62,700 nt of DNA, taken from positions 1 to 62,700 of the forward strand of contig JAFGRU010000021.1 of assembly GCA_016934985.1 (NCBI GenBank). The letters are read 5' to 3'. The stretch is from Deltaproteobacteria bacterium. Its GTDB lineage: Bacteria > Desulfobacterota > Desulfuromonadia > Desulfuromonadales > JAAYDE01. The notes under the pieces were generated by a model. It had not been told where the DNA came from. It saw only the letters and a program-made list of their open reading frames with translations, and searched no databases. Within the stretch, counting starts at the first letter, position 1; the number at the start of each line of letters is the position of its first letter. The position numbers and the translations under genes were made by a program. This document shows, in pieces, positions 47,039 to 55,452 of the stretch.

Positions 47039-48310
47039 TCAGCTTCCCCCCGGTTGATAGCTCTTGCGGGCAAAAGAGTACTGGAACTCCATATGATTTT
47101 TATACCGGCCCTTGAGAATGGCCATGACATCCTCGATGAGAACCAGCTCCTCATTAGTCGGAATTACGAATATGCGTACCGGTGAACCGTCAACACTGAT
47201 ATCGTTTTCCTGAAAACGGCTGATGGCCTGGGTGTTTTTATCATCATCGATCTCAATGCCCATGAACTCCAGGCCTTCCAAAGCTTTGCGGCGGATTTGC
47301 CAGCCCATCTCGCCTACGCCGGCAGTAAAAATAAGGGCATCAATCCCACCGATAACACCGGTATAAGCTCCAATATATTTTTTTATGCGATAGGCCTCCA
47401 GATCCAGAGCCAACTGGCACCTGTGGTTGCCGCGTTCGGCAAATTTCAGGACATCGCGGCGGTCGGCAAACTGGCCGGTCACACCCAGTATCCCCGACTT
47501 CTTGTTGAGAATTTCATCCATTTCCTGAAAGGTGTAGCCCTCCTGTTCCATCATAAAACCGGGGATGGCTGGATCGATGTCGCCGCACCGGGTCCCCATA
47601 ACGGCCCCCTCAAGGGGTGTCATACCCATGGACGTGTCAACGGAGACACCGTTTTTAATGGCACAGAATGATGAACCATTGCCGACATGAAGGGTGATGA
47701 GGTTGCAATCCCGAGTTTTTTTCCCAAGAAGAACAGCCGCCCGCTTGGAGACATAGAGGTGGCTGGTGCCGTGCATGCCGTAGCGCCGGACACCGTATTT
47801 CTGGTACCACTCATAAGGCAGGGCGTACATGTAGGAGCGTTCGGGCATGGTCTGGTGAAAGGCTGTGTCAAAAACGGCAACCTGAGGCGCATCGGGAAGC
47901 ACTGCCTGGGTCGCCTCAATGCCGGCGATATGGGCAGGATTGTGCAGGGGGGCCAGATGCTGGACCTCCCGAATGCCGTTGAGAACCTCGGGGGTAATAA
48001 GCATCGACTGGGTGAAATTCTCGCCGCCATGGACCACCCGGTGACCAACAGCTTTGATCTGGCTCATGCTATCGACAACGCGTTCAGGCCCCTCGGAAAG
48101 GGTTTCAATGACAAGGCGGACAGCGGTCCAATGGTCGGGGCACTCGTGTTCCTCCCGAAACGGACTGCGCCCGACGACATCATGGAGGATAAACGAGTCC
48201 GACAACCCGACTCTCTCAACCACGCCACGAGCAAGAATTTTCTTTTTATCCCAGTTAAAAAGCTGATACTTAACTGAGGAACTGCCACAATTCATCGCAA
48301 GAATTTCCAT
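47039..48310 (-). CDS. ackA: acetate kinase
   Basis: A 423-residue ASKHA-fold kinase. MNCGSSSVKYQLFN (adenosine/phosphate motif), HRVVHGGENFTQSMLI, FDTAFHQTMPERSYMYALPY, HGTSHLYVSKRAA, NLITLHVGNGSSFCAI and GVGEMGWQIRRKALEGLEF are diagnostic. It makes ATP from acetyl phosphate or activates acetate. It is transcribed toward pta rather than with it. A family 1 repeat (copy E) lies about 240 bp upstream. Confidence 0.96.
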   Translation of the reverse strand: MEILAMNCGSSSVKYQLFNWDKKKILARGVVERVGLSDSFILHDVVGRSPFREEHECPDHWTAVRLVIETLSEGPERVVDSMSQIKAVGHRVVHGGENFTQSMLITPEVLNGIREVQHLAPLHNPAHIAGIEATQAVLPDAPQVAVFDTAFHQTMPERSYMYALPYEWYQKYGVRRYGMHGTSHLYVSKRAAVLLGKKTRDCNLITLHVGNGSSFCAIKNGVSVDTSMGMTPLEGAVMGTRCGDIDPAIPGFMMEQEGYTFQEMDEILNKKSGILGVTGQFADRRDVLKFAERGNHRCQLALDLEAYRIKKYIGAYTGVIGGIDALIFTAGVGEMGWQIRRKALEGLEFMGIEIDDDKNTQAISRFQENDISVDGSPVRIFVIPTNEELVLIEDVMAILKGRYKNHMEFQYSFARKSYQPGGS

Positions 48311-48549
48311 TCAGGAAATGACCTCCTTCAAGGAATATTTACCCGTCAAGGGCAATTTCCCAGGCCACAACAAGTCGTGCAGAATGAGAAGCCGGTCCTT
48401 GCGACAATAAGCACCAGGTTCTTCAAGTGAAGGTGCTACAATGCCTGTGAAAAGGTGGGCGCATATTTCAAAGGATAATGAAGGGCGCGGTTTTTTCAAG
48501 ACTTTTTCTTCTCAACAAAAGGCGTTGGATCATTCTGGAAGAAACCTTG
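48311..48549. other. leader/promoter region of ackA
   Basis: About 240 bp. Sequence here is AT-rich but shows no perfect promoter. No gene or RNA is recognised. A ribosome-binding site (AAGGAGG on the minus strand) lies before the ackA ATG. Confidence 0.35.
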
Positions 48550-48717
48550 CCAGAGGCCTATCGAACTTGGTAATGAACCTGCTGTAAAAGAGGTATATCG
48601 GTTCAAATTTCAGCAGATTTGTGACATCTGTTCCCGCTGTTCGCACTCCGAGCTGCTGAAATCTGTCCTCGATTTTCCTGCTTCTCTTTGGCTCCTCCAA
48701 CCCCGAAAGGCTTCTGG
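48550..48717. repeat. dispersed hairpin repeat family 1, copy E (long form)
   Basis: About 168 bp with ends CCAGAGGCCTATCGAACTTGG and CCAACCCCGAAAGGCTTCTGG. An inner hairpin AAATTTCAGCAG...CTGCTGAAAT marks the long form, as in copy B. It lies between ackA and the ferredoxin gene. Confidence 0.65.
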
Positions 48718-49103
48718 ACTGAATTGCTGCCAGTCTGACCGACTTTGGCCGGGGAATAATAAGAAAAAACAATAATTTTCATGTTTGCGCATGAAGTATT
48801 TTCGTATTTACAAAAAGGGTGCGCACAGTAAACCCTTCCTGTATTGTCCACCTGGTATTAAAGACCACAGTCCCAGGCTGAACCGTCAGTCAAAAACCAT
48901 TTTTTCTGTTACACTCCGCAGAGATTTCAGTTTGTCCTGCGCGGTGCAAATTAACTAAGGCCTTTTCGGGACAAAACAAGATCTCAAAGACCTGGATTTT
49001 ATTCAACTAAAAAACCGCTTTCAAGTGGACATAAAAAAAAAAGTAGTGTAGGCTGAACGCGATTTTTTTGAAATAAAAATTGTCTAAAAAGGAGGTGAGT
49101 ACT

Positions 49104-49274
49104 GTGGCCTATAAAATCAATGATAAATGCATCAATTGTGGAGCATGTGATTCCACATGTCCCGTCGAAGCAATCAGCGAACAGGGCAATGCTCGCGTAA
49201 TCGATCCCGATACCTGCATCGACTGCGGCGCCTGCGTAGAATCCTGTCCTGTTGAAGCGATCGAACCCGGTTAA
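49104..49274 (+). CDS. 2[4Fe-4S] clostridial-type ferredoxin
   Basis: A 56-residue ferredoxin with two four-cysteine motifs: CINCGACDSTCP (C9, C12, C15, C19) and CIDCGACVESCP. It is a low-potential electron carrier. The GTG at 49104 is used because AAGGAGGTGAG lies just upstream at ideal spacing; a longer in-frame TTG-initiated version would bury that site. A strong terminator follows, so it is a one-gene unit. Confidence 0.95.
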   Translation: MAYKINDKCINCGACDSTCPVEAISEQGNARVIDPDTCIDCGACVESCPVEAIEPG

Positions 49275-49291
49275 GACTCTGAAAAAGTTCA

Positions 49292-49328
49292 CAACAAAGG
49301 GCGACCATCCGGTCGCCCTTTGTTTTTT
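49292..49328 (+). terminator. terminator of ferredoxin gene
   Basis: ACAAAGGGCGACC and GGTCGCCCTTTGT pair over 13 bp, followed by a T-run. Confidence 0.9.
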
Positions 49329-49349
49329 ACGACCATAATCCATACCCCG

Positions 49350-50462
49350 CTACTTTTTATCCGCAGTGGCTTTGGAACCGACCACCTCGACAGAAAACTC
49401 CGCCAGATTTTCGGGCAGGTTCCGGAAGACTATTGAAAAAGGAATCTCTTTCCCAGGTGCAATATTGAGATTGGAAAAAGTGGTTCCAAACTGGTTGTTC
49501 ATATTTTCTTCAATGGTTTTGTAAGGCATATCGTTCAGGGCATCTTTTTCAAAGGGATTACCGCAAAAAACGGTTTGCTGCCGCAATTCACGCCCTTTTT
49601 CGTCGTAAAGAATCCCCTTGACGGATATTCCCGAACGGGCCTCGGAAAACTTGTTGACAGCAATTCCCGAAATCACAAACATCTGCCCGGCTTCCTGGTT
49701 GAAAACATAGAAGCTCGTCACGCCTTCTTTCAAATGAATTTTTCCGGCAGGTTTCGGCGCCTCGACAGCCGGCTTCTGGATAATTTTCATGAGAGAAGCC
49801 ATTTCGAAGGGTTCGCCTCGCCAGAACAGATACCCTGCAATGGCGCTGCACACTATTACGACTAAAAAGAAAAGCAGCAGAAATAGACGCCCGATCATTG
49901 AGCGCCCACCTTTGGGAGGTTCGGGAGATGCTATGTCGATAGGTATTTCCCGGCTGAAACCATCATCGCCGGGCATTTGGGATTGCAGCGGTTCTACAGA
50001 TGATGGCTCATCTTCCAACCTCTGCACGTTTTCATCCACCGCCAGAGACAGGTCCTTATCCTCTCCCTCGGCAATTTCGAAATCGTCGAAAAAGACTGCT
50101 TCATCGAGCTCTTCAGCCTTCTCGCCCGCCCCCTCACGAGCCGTTTCCAGCTGGGCTTCCAATTCAGCAGCCTCTGGTTTCTCCTGGGCTGGCTTGTGCT
50201 CAGGTGCACCGTTTCTGGCTCCCGGTACTCCCTTGAAAAGTCCACTGGTGACTACCGCATTTGTGGGGGCTTTCTCTTTTCCAAACGCACTTATTTCATC
50301 TGTCTGAGGTTCAAAAACCTCTTCAAAAGGAGAGACCGATTCCTCGGGCATCACCCTGAAGACGTTGCCGCAACGAACACAGCGCACCTTGGTTCCGCCG
50401 GGCTTGACTTTCTCTCCCGGAAAACGATAACGGGTGCCACACTGGCTGCAATGGATAATCAT
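49350..50462 (-). CDS. zinc-ribbon (MJ0042-type) and DUF3426 membrane protein
   Basis: A 370-residue protein. The N-terminal zinc ribbon is MIIHCSQCGTRYRFPGEKVK with CVRCG (CxxC near residues 5-8 and 28-31). A long acidic low-complexity region follows, then one membrane helix near 190-212 (LFLLLFFLVVIVCSAIAGYL) and a C-terminal domain of the DUF3426 type (IAPGKEIPFSIVFRNLPENL). It resembles proteins described only as putative zinc-ribbon/thioredoxin-like. It is followed by no partner. hpt lies 30 bp upstream on the same strand, so they are probably co-transcribed. Confidence 0.85.
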   Translation of the reverse strand: MIIHCSQCGTRYRFPGEKVKPGGTKVRCVRCGNVFRVMPEESVSPFEEVFEPQTDEISAFGKEKAPTNAVVTSGLFKGVPGARNGAPEHKPAQEKPEAAELEAQLETAREGAGEKAEELDEAVFFDDFEIAEGEDKDLSLAVDENVQRLEDEPSSVEPLQSQMPGDDGFSREIPIDIASPEPPKGGRSMIGRLFLLLFFLVVIVCSAIAGYLFWRGEPFEMASLMKIIQKPAVEAPKPAGKIHLKEGVTSFYVFNQEAGQMFVISGIAVNKFSEARSGISVKGILYDEKGRELRQQTVFCGNPFEKDALNDMPYKTIEENMNNQFGTTFSNLNIAPGKEIPFSIVFRNLPENLAEFSVEVVGSKATADKK

Positions 50463-50492
50463 AATGCCTCTCCTTTTCCCATGGAGCCTCGT

Positions 50493-51014
50493 TCAGTCCT
50501 TGGAGTATATCCCGGGAAGATTCCGATACATCTCATTCAAATCGAGACCATAGCCGAGCAGAAAAATATCCTCAACGGAAATACCTACATAATCGGGCTC
50601 AAAGGGGACCTTGCGCCGTGCCTTCTTGTCCAGAAGAACGCAGGCTTTGAGCGATTTAGGATTGTGGCTCATAAGCTTCTGGGAAAGAAATTCCATGGAA
50701 TAACCGCTATCAACGATATCCTCGACAATCAGGACATCCTTTCCATTGATAGGGGAATCAAAACCCTTTCTAAACTCCACGACTCCTTGGCTTTCCGTTC
50801 CTTCGCCATAACTGGCCAGTTGGACAAAGTCGATTCTCACGGGGATAGTCAAGTGGCGCACAAGGTCGGAAAGAAAAATAACTCCACCCTTCAGAACACA
50901 AATAATAAGGAGTTCCTGCCCCTCGTAATCCTTATTGATTTCTTCTGCGAGGCGCTCCACCTGACGGTGAATTTCTTCCTCGGAGTAAATAAGCTTCATT
51001 TCCGGGTCACTCAT
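50493..51014 (-). CDS. hpt: hypoxanthine phosphoribosyltransferase
   Basis: A 173-residue PRTase. VLKGGVIFLSDLVRHL, the PRPP loop VLIVEDIVDSGYSMEFLSQ, and the PDYVGISVEDIFLLGYGLD base-recognition block identify it as Hpt, not Gpt. It salvages hypoxanthine and guanine. The ATG at 51014 is preferred because AAGG lies upstream; an extended frame to 51095 is unlikely. Confidence 0.95.
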   Translation of the reverse strand: MSDPEMKLIYSEEEIHRQVERLAEEINKDYEGQELLIICVLKGGVIFLSDLVRHLTIPVRIDFVQLASYGEGTESQGVVEFRKGFDSPINGKDVLIVEDIVDSGYSMEFLSQKLMSHNPKSLKACVLLDKKARRKVPFEPDYVGISVEDIFLLGYGLDLNEMYRNLPGIYSKD

Positions 51015-51207
51015 GTTTTTTTGCCTTGAGCCTTGATTCTGAATTCGAGATAATTTTGAATTCCTTATCTTAATGAGATAAAAATCCCCTGTCAAACTCT
51101 TCGGTTAGTTCAGATATAAATTAATTTATCCGCTGGCCGAAAAAAAACGGTCATGCTAACATGAACAGAATTTTTTATCACCCCAAAGCTGTAGAAGGAA
51201 AGGAACC

Positions 51208-51918
51208 ATGGGCCAAACTCGACGGGTATTTTTTTTCTTTGCACTTTTCCTTACCCTGTCCATTGTGCCAACCGTAAGGGCAGAAGGACCGGTCATCGTT
51301 ATCGACAACCCCGAATACAATTTCGGCCAAGTTTTCGCCGGAACCCAGGTTAGCCACATCTTTGGTTTTCGCAATACCGGTACAACACCTCTGATTATTG
51401 AAAAAGTCCGCCACTCCTGCGGCTGCACCACCTCAGAACCCTCCTCCAGGAACCTGGAACCGGGTGAAAGTGCGGAGATCAAAAGCACATTCGACTCATC
51501 CCGTTTTAATGGTCCGCAGGTCAAAACCATTTATCTTTACAGTAATGACCCCACGCACAGCGTGGTTCAGCTATATATGCGGGGTATCATCAAAAAGGAG
51601 ATTACCCAGCACCCGGGCCGGGTCAGTCTCACTAAGCTGGTCCCGGAGATTACCGTCAGAAGAGAGGTCGCTCTCGTTAATCACGGCGAAAATCAGATTT
51701 TTCTCGAAGAGCCGCTGTCCACCACCCCGGAACTGGCGGCCTCCCTTTCCGGGCGCAGCCTTCCCCCGGGGCAAAGTCTAACCGTCACCGTCCTGGTAAC
51801 CCCCAAAGAGGACAACCGAAGGGTCAATGGATACGTGATTATTCCTCTGTCAGGCGCGTTTTTGAAAGAAATCCAGATTCCGGTATACGGCGAGATAAGC
51901 CTCCCGCCAAAGCCCTGA
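51208..51918 (+). CDS. DUF1573 periplasmic protein
   Basis: A 236-residue protein with signal peptide (FFFFALFLTLSIVPTVRAEG). The DUF1573 region follows: PEYNFGQVFAGTQVSHIFGF, then VRHSCGCTTSEPSS, a short Cys-containing turn typical of the family. A second Ig-like half (GRVSLTKLVPEITVRREVAL) follows. The role is unknown; many homologues sit in periplasm or at the surface. It is divergent from hpt. GAAAGGAAC precedes the ATG. Confidence 0.88.
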   Translation: MGQTRRVFFFFALFLTLSIVPTVRAEGPVIVIDNPEYNFGQVFAGTQVSHIFGFRNTGTTPLIIEKVRHSCGCTTSEPSSRNLEPGESAEIKSTFDSSRFNGPQVKTIYLYSNDPTHSVVQLYMRGIIKKEITQHPGRVSLTKLVPEITVRREVALVNHGENQIFLEEPLSTTPELAASLSGRSLPPGQSLTVTVLVTPKEDNRRVNGYVIIPLSGAFLKEIQIPVYGEISLPPKP

Positions 51919-52264
51919 ACCAGCTGTTTTCAAGAGCCGGGGGCCATTACAGATGGCATTTTGATAGCGCCGTATCGCTCCGTTAATCCTCTCTGTTCTT
52001 AAGCCTTCAACACAAAATTTTTTATGCGGGTTGTTTGATCAAGTCAAAAAATGCCACGTCTTCTACAGGAGTACTGGTAAGGCGTCAAAGTGCATGGTGC
52101 GAGTTCAGCTTGAATTGGCAGGCCATTGCCAATGACAGGAAAAGTCTTAAAAAACAATTCGGGTTCAGCTTGTAAGGGTCTCTTCACCTTTTATAATTGA
52201 TAGCAATCGGATTCCTCAAACAGCGCTTTTTCAAACATGCAGTCCCTCTTCTGCGAGAACTCGA
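51919..52264. other. intergenic region with short repeats
   Basis: About 345 bp. It contains a hairpin ATTGGC-N8-GCCAAT (52114-52133) and two direct copies of GTTCAGCTTG (near 52103 and 52163). No gene or RNA is recognised; the promoter of the downstream membrane-protein gene should be here. Confidence 0.35.
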
Positions 52265-53275
52265 ATGATTGAAATCCCACTGCAAAATCTCCCCATTCTG
52301 AAGTTCTGCCTTGTGCTTCTTTTCCTCATTCCGTTTCCGGCCCTTGCTTTTTTTTTCGGTGGGTCCCTGCTGTCCCTCAGTTTGAGCATCACCGAAGGGT
52401 TGAGTAAAAACCACCACAGTGGCCACATGGCCAACGAAATGGTTCAGGGGGTCCTGCTAAAAAAAACCCTCGGTTTTCTTCTTTGGGTGCTGGTCGGATG
52501 GACACTGTTTCTGACTCATCTGATCTACCGGCCACCGCTTTTTGGCCTGCCTTTCTGGGTCTCTTGTCTCGCGATTCTTGCTGCCGGGATATTGGCCATG
52601 TACACCTATAGCTTTCTCCTTCGCAGCAGCCAGGGTTTGGCGATTCCTCTGTTTATCGGCAGCAGTGGCCTCGCCATGGTGACCCTGGCCCTGGCAACCC
52701 TGTTTTGCGCCGGCGCACTCCTTTATACGCCGGAAAAATGGCCTTTGCTTCCAGCTCAGCCAAGCCTCCTCTTTTCCTGGGCCGGAGCTGCCGGATTTTT
52801 TCAGTTTCTGGCTCTTTCTCTGGCAACAACCGGCATTACAATTGTTTTGGGCTATAAATTCAAACCTGCCCCGCTATCACCCACCGATAACGGAAAAACC
52901 AGCCGTGGCGCTCCCATCTTTATGGTTCTCGGCCTTATTCTCTGGCCCCCACTGGTGCTTTTTGAAATTTTCAGTCTGTCCCGGACCGCTTTAACCACAG
53001 AGGTCCTCGCTCTTTTTATTATTGGCGCCCTGCTTGCTCTCGCAACCTGCTGGCTCGGCCTCTCCTTTTTTATCAACCCTCTGCCTAAACCGACGATTAT
53101 TCCCATCATAACCTTGCTCGGCATCTTTTTCTGCTCGGCCCTGGCCCACCATCTCATGCGGGAGAATATTCTTCACCCCCCAACCACGGAACCATCGGCC
53201 GAAACCATTTCAATCACGGCGCCAGCAGGGTCACAACTCAATTCATATTGCATAAGCAGGGGAGATACGCTATAA
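52265..53275 (+). CDS. polytopic membrane protein, family unknown
   Basis: A 336-residue protein with about seven to eight hydrophobic helices (ILKFCLVLLFLIPFPALAFF; FLLWVLVGWTLFLTHLIY; FWVSCLAILAAGILAMYTY; LFIGSSGLAMVTLALATLFC; IFMVLGLILWPPLVLFEIF; LALFIIGALLALATCWLGL; IIPIITLLGIFFCSALAHHL). I do not recognise the family. An early FFGGSLLSLSLSITEGLSKN segment might be a re-entrant loop or anchor. The stop codon TAA forms part of the tRNA-Arg promoter's -10 box. Confidence 0.7.
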   Translation: MIEIPLQNLPILKFCLVLLFLIPFPALAFFFGGSLLSLSLSITEGLSKNHHSGHMANEMVQGVLLKKTLGFLLWVLVGWTLFLTHLIYRPPLFGLPFWVSCLAILAAGILAMYTYSFLLRSSQGLAIPLFIGSSGLAMVTLALATLFCAGALLYTPEKWPLLPAQPSLLFSWAGAAGFFQFLALSLATTGITIVLGYKFKPAPLSPTDNGKTSRGAPIFMVLGLILWPPLVLFEIFSLSRTALTTEVLALFIIGALLALATCWLGLSFFINPLPKPTIIPIITLLGIFFCSALAHHLMRENILHPPTTEPSAETISITAPAGSQLNSYCISRGDTL

Positions 53276-53276
53276 A
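53248..53276 (+). promoter_or_regulatory. promoter of tRNA-Arg, overlapping the end of the membrane-protein gene
   Basis: TTGCAT and TATAAA are separated by exactly 17 bp. TATAAA contains the upstream gene's TAA stop. The predicted start is near 53283, 12 bp before the tRNA. Confidence 0.6.
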
Positions 53277-53294
53277 CACAGGCAGGATCATCAA

Positions 53295-53371
<77 letters not shown>

Positions 53372-53380
53372 AATAAAAAC

Positions 53381-53417
53381 AAGGGGTTACGAAAATTTCG
53401 TAACCCTTTTTCCTTTT
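53381..53417 (+). terminator. terminator of tRNA-Arg
   Basis: GGGTTACGAAA and TTTCGTAACCC pair over 11 bp and are followed by a T-run. A second shorter inverted repeat (AGGGGTT/AACCCCT) follows within 40 bp. Confidence 0.85.
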
Positions 53418-53592
53418 AAGGGGTTTTCCCACCAGGATTATCTGATCAACCCCTAAATCCCCCCGCAACTTACCCATTTCAATCATGTAGAATACTCCCG
53501 AACCAATTGCGGCCTGTCTGATGGAAAACAAAAAAAGCCTCACATTAAACAAAATTTCAATAGTTTTTTTTAGTTAATACGCTTTAAGGGTA

Positions 53593-53609
53593 TTGGCATT
53601 TTATTTGCT
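53593..53609 (+). promoter_or_regulatory. sigma-54 promoter of the secretion-like operon
   Basis: The sequence TTGGCAT-TTTA-TTTGCT places GG at 53595-53596 and GC at 53607-53608 with exactly 10 bp between them, closely matching TGGCAC-N5-TTGC. The predicted start is near 53620, about 57 nt before the TTG start of the first gene. Further upstream (53418-53592) is free of genes and could hold activator sites. Confidence 0.65.
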
Positions 53610-53676
53610 AAAAATTAATTTATTAAATTCTCTTGACAAGGATTTGACTGGCCTATTTTTTCTATTGAGAGGTAGA

Positions 53677-55443
53677 TTGGACAAAATCCTGCGAACCTGG
53701 CTGTTTCAACAGTGTCTGATGCTTTCCGGATCGATACATGCTGAGTTGCTGACCGGACCGCCTGATAAGGGGCCGTACAACCGAGCAATATATTGGCCGG
53801 ACAACCAACATGATCACTCCCTGCTAGCCCGCGCAGCTAAAGCTGCACTAAATACAAAACAAGCCATTATCCAAACCTGCAACAATGCAGCTGAAGAGAC
53901 TGGTGAACTCCTTGATGCACTGGCCTATCCTCTTTTTCTTAACGGCAAGTTGTTCGGTGTTATCGCCATCGGTATGACCAGTCGTTCGCCGGCGATGCAG
54001 CAGGCAGCGGTGGCCCAGGTTAAAACCGGAGCAAAGTGGCTCGAAACCATCATCCTGCTCCACGGGCAGGCGGCAAAGGAGCAGTTGGTCAACCTGGTTG
54101 ATCTCGTTGCCGCCGGGCTCGAACATGAGCAGTATCGAGTTGCCGCGACCGAGGTGGCCAATGAACTTTCCGAACGCTTTTCCTGTCAGCGTGTGAGTCT
54201 CGGGTTTTTAAAATCCAAGCAGGTGCGAGTCGAGGCCATATCCCACAGCACCAAGGTTGATCAGAACTCAAACCTGGTGCGGGCAATTCGGGATGCGATG
54301 AGCGAAGCTCTGGACCAGCAAACAGCCGTAGTCTACCCAACTGATTCTGAAACCTCCGGCCTGGTGACCCGATTTCACGCCGAACTGGCAAGAGTCGGGC
54401 AAGGGCCGGCAATATGCTCGTTGCCGCTCATTAAAAACGGTCAAGCGATCGGCGTGTTGATGATGGAACGTGTTGCAGACAAACCCTTTACCGCAGAAAC
54501 CGTAGAACAGTGTCAACAGATCGGGTTGCTGCTTGGTCCGGTGCTGGAAATGCGCAGGATTGATGAACAACCGCTCATAGCCAAAATCGTCGATTCCCTC
54601 AGGGGCATTTGCGCAAAATTGTCAGGCCCCCAACATCAACCAATAAAAGTAGGTTTTGCTCTTGGAGCGGTACTTCTGGTCTGGCTCTCCCTGGCCAGTT
54701 CAACCTTCCGAATCTCTTGCGACTCGGTACTTGAAGCAGGGACCTGCAGGGTAGTGGTTGCGCCACAGCAGGGATACATTGCGGAAGCCCATGCCCGGGC
54801 TGGCGACCTGGTGCGCGAAGGGGATTTGCTGGCTACCCTGGATGACCGGGAACTGCTTCTCGAACAGCGCAAGTGGACAAGTCAACGCGCCCAACTACTT
54901 AAGGAATATCGCAAAGCTCTGGCCGGCCTCGATCGCGCCGAAGTTTCAATTTTGAATGCCAGACGCCTTCAGACCGAGGCGCAATTAAAACTGGTTCAGC
55001 AGCAGTTGGAGCGTACCAGACTTGTTGCTCCACTTAACGGGTTGATAGTCAAGGGCGATCTCAGCCAGTCGCTCGGTTCACCGACAGAGCGGGGCGAAGT
55101 CCTTTTTGAAGTGGCGCCGATTGGTGAATACCGGGCTGTTTTGAAAGTTGATGATCGCGATATTGGTACGATTTCAGTAGGTCAACAAGGACAAATCAGG
55201 CTCTCCGGTATTCCTGATCAACTGATTGAAATCCGGATTGACCGGGTGACTCCAGTTTCTTCGGTGGAAAATGGCCGCAACTACTTTCGTGTTGAAGCGG
55301 TCATGGCAAGCTGCTCCGATCTTCTCCGCCCGGGCATGAAGGGCATCGCCAGAATTGAAGTCGGGCGGGAAAAACTGCTCTGGATCTGGACCCGGCGGCT
55401 GGTTGAATGGCTGCAGTTGTTCGTGTGGAACCGTTTCCCCTAA
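53677..55443 (+). CDS. GAF-domain / transmembrane / HlyD-type periplasmic adaptor protein
   Basis: A 588-residue protein. Residues about 10-125 and 130-292 look like two GAF-type sensor domains (PLFLNGKLFGVIAIGM; ANELSERFSCQRVSLGFLKS; GVLMMERVADKPFTAETVEQ). One membrane helix follows (about 324-343, VGFALGAVLLVWLSLASS), then an HlyD-like periplasmic part: lipoyl-type motif VVVAPQQGYIAEAHARAGDL, a coiled coil (about 405-455), and beta-barrel RTRLVAPLNGLIVKGDLSQS-type strands. The start is TTG at 53677, because GAGAGG lies 4 bp upstream and earlier frame codons lie within the sigma-54 promoter. It is the first gene of a five-gene unit. GAF-HlyD fusions are rare; it may couple a cytoplasmic signal to export. 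Confidence 0.82.
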   Translation: MDKILRTWLFQQCLMLSGSIHAELLTGPPDKGPYNRAIYWPDNQHDHSLLARAAKAALNTKQAIIQTCNNAAEETGELLDALAYPLFLNGKLFGVIAIGMTSRSPAMQQAAVAQVKTGAKWLETIILLHGQAAKEQLVNLVDLVAAGLEHEQYRVAATEVANELSERFSCQRVSLGFLKSKQVRVEAISHSTKVDQNSNLVRAIRDAMSEALDQQTAVVYPTDSETSGLVTRFHAELARVGQGPAICSLPLIKNGQAIGVLMMERVADKPFTAETVEQCQQIGLLLGPVLEMRRIDEQPLIAKIVDSLRGICAKLSGPQHQPIKVGFALGAVLLVWLSLASSTFRISCDSVLEAGTCRVVVAPQQGYIAEAHARAGDLVREGDLLATLDDRELLLEQRKWTSQRAQLLKEYRKALAGLDRAEVSILNARRLQTEAQLKLVQQQLERTRLVAPLNGLIVKGDLSQSLGSPTERGEVLFEVAPIGEYRAVLKVDDRDIGTISVGQQGQIRLSGIPDQLIEIRIDRVTPVSSVENGRNYFRVEAVMASCSDLLRPGMKGIARIEVGREKLLWIWTRRLVEWLQLFVWNRFP

Positions 55444-55452
55444 AAAGAAGCA

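Noticed and set aside
53593..53676. Upstream in-frame TTG start for the GAF-HlyD gene
   Set aside because: It lies inside the sigma-54 promoter, upstream of the predicted transcript start; TTG 53677 has a proper ribosome-binding site.
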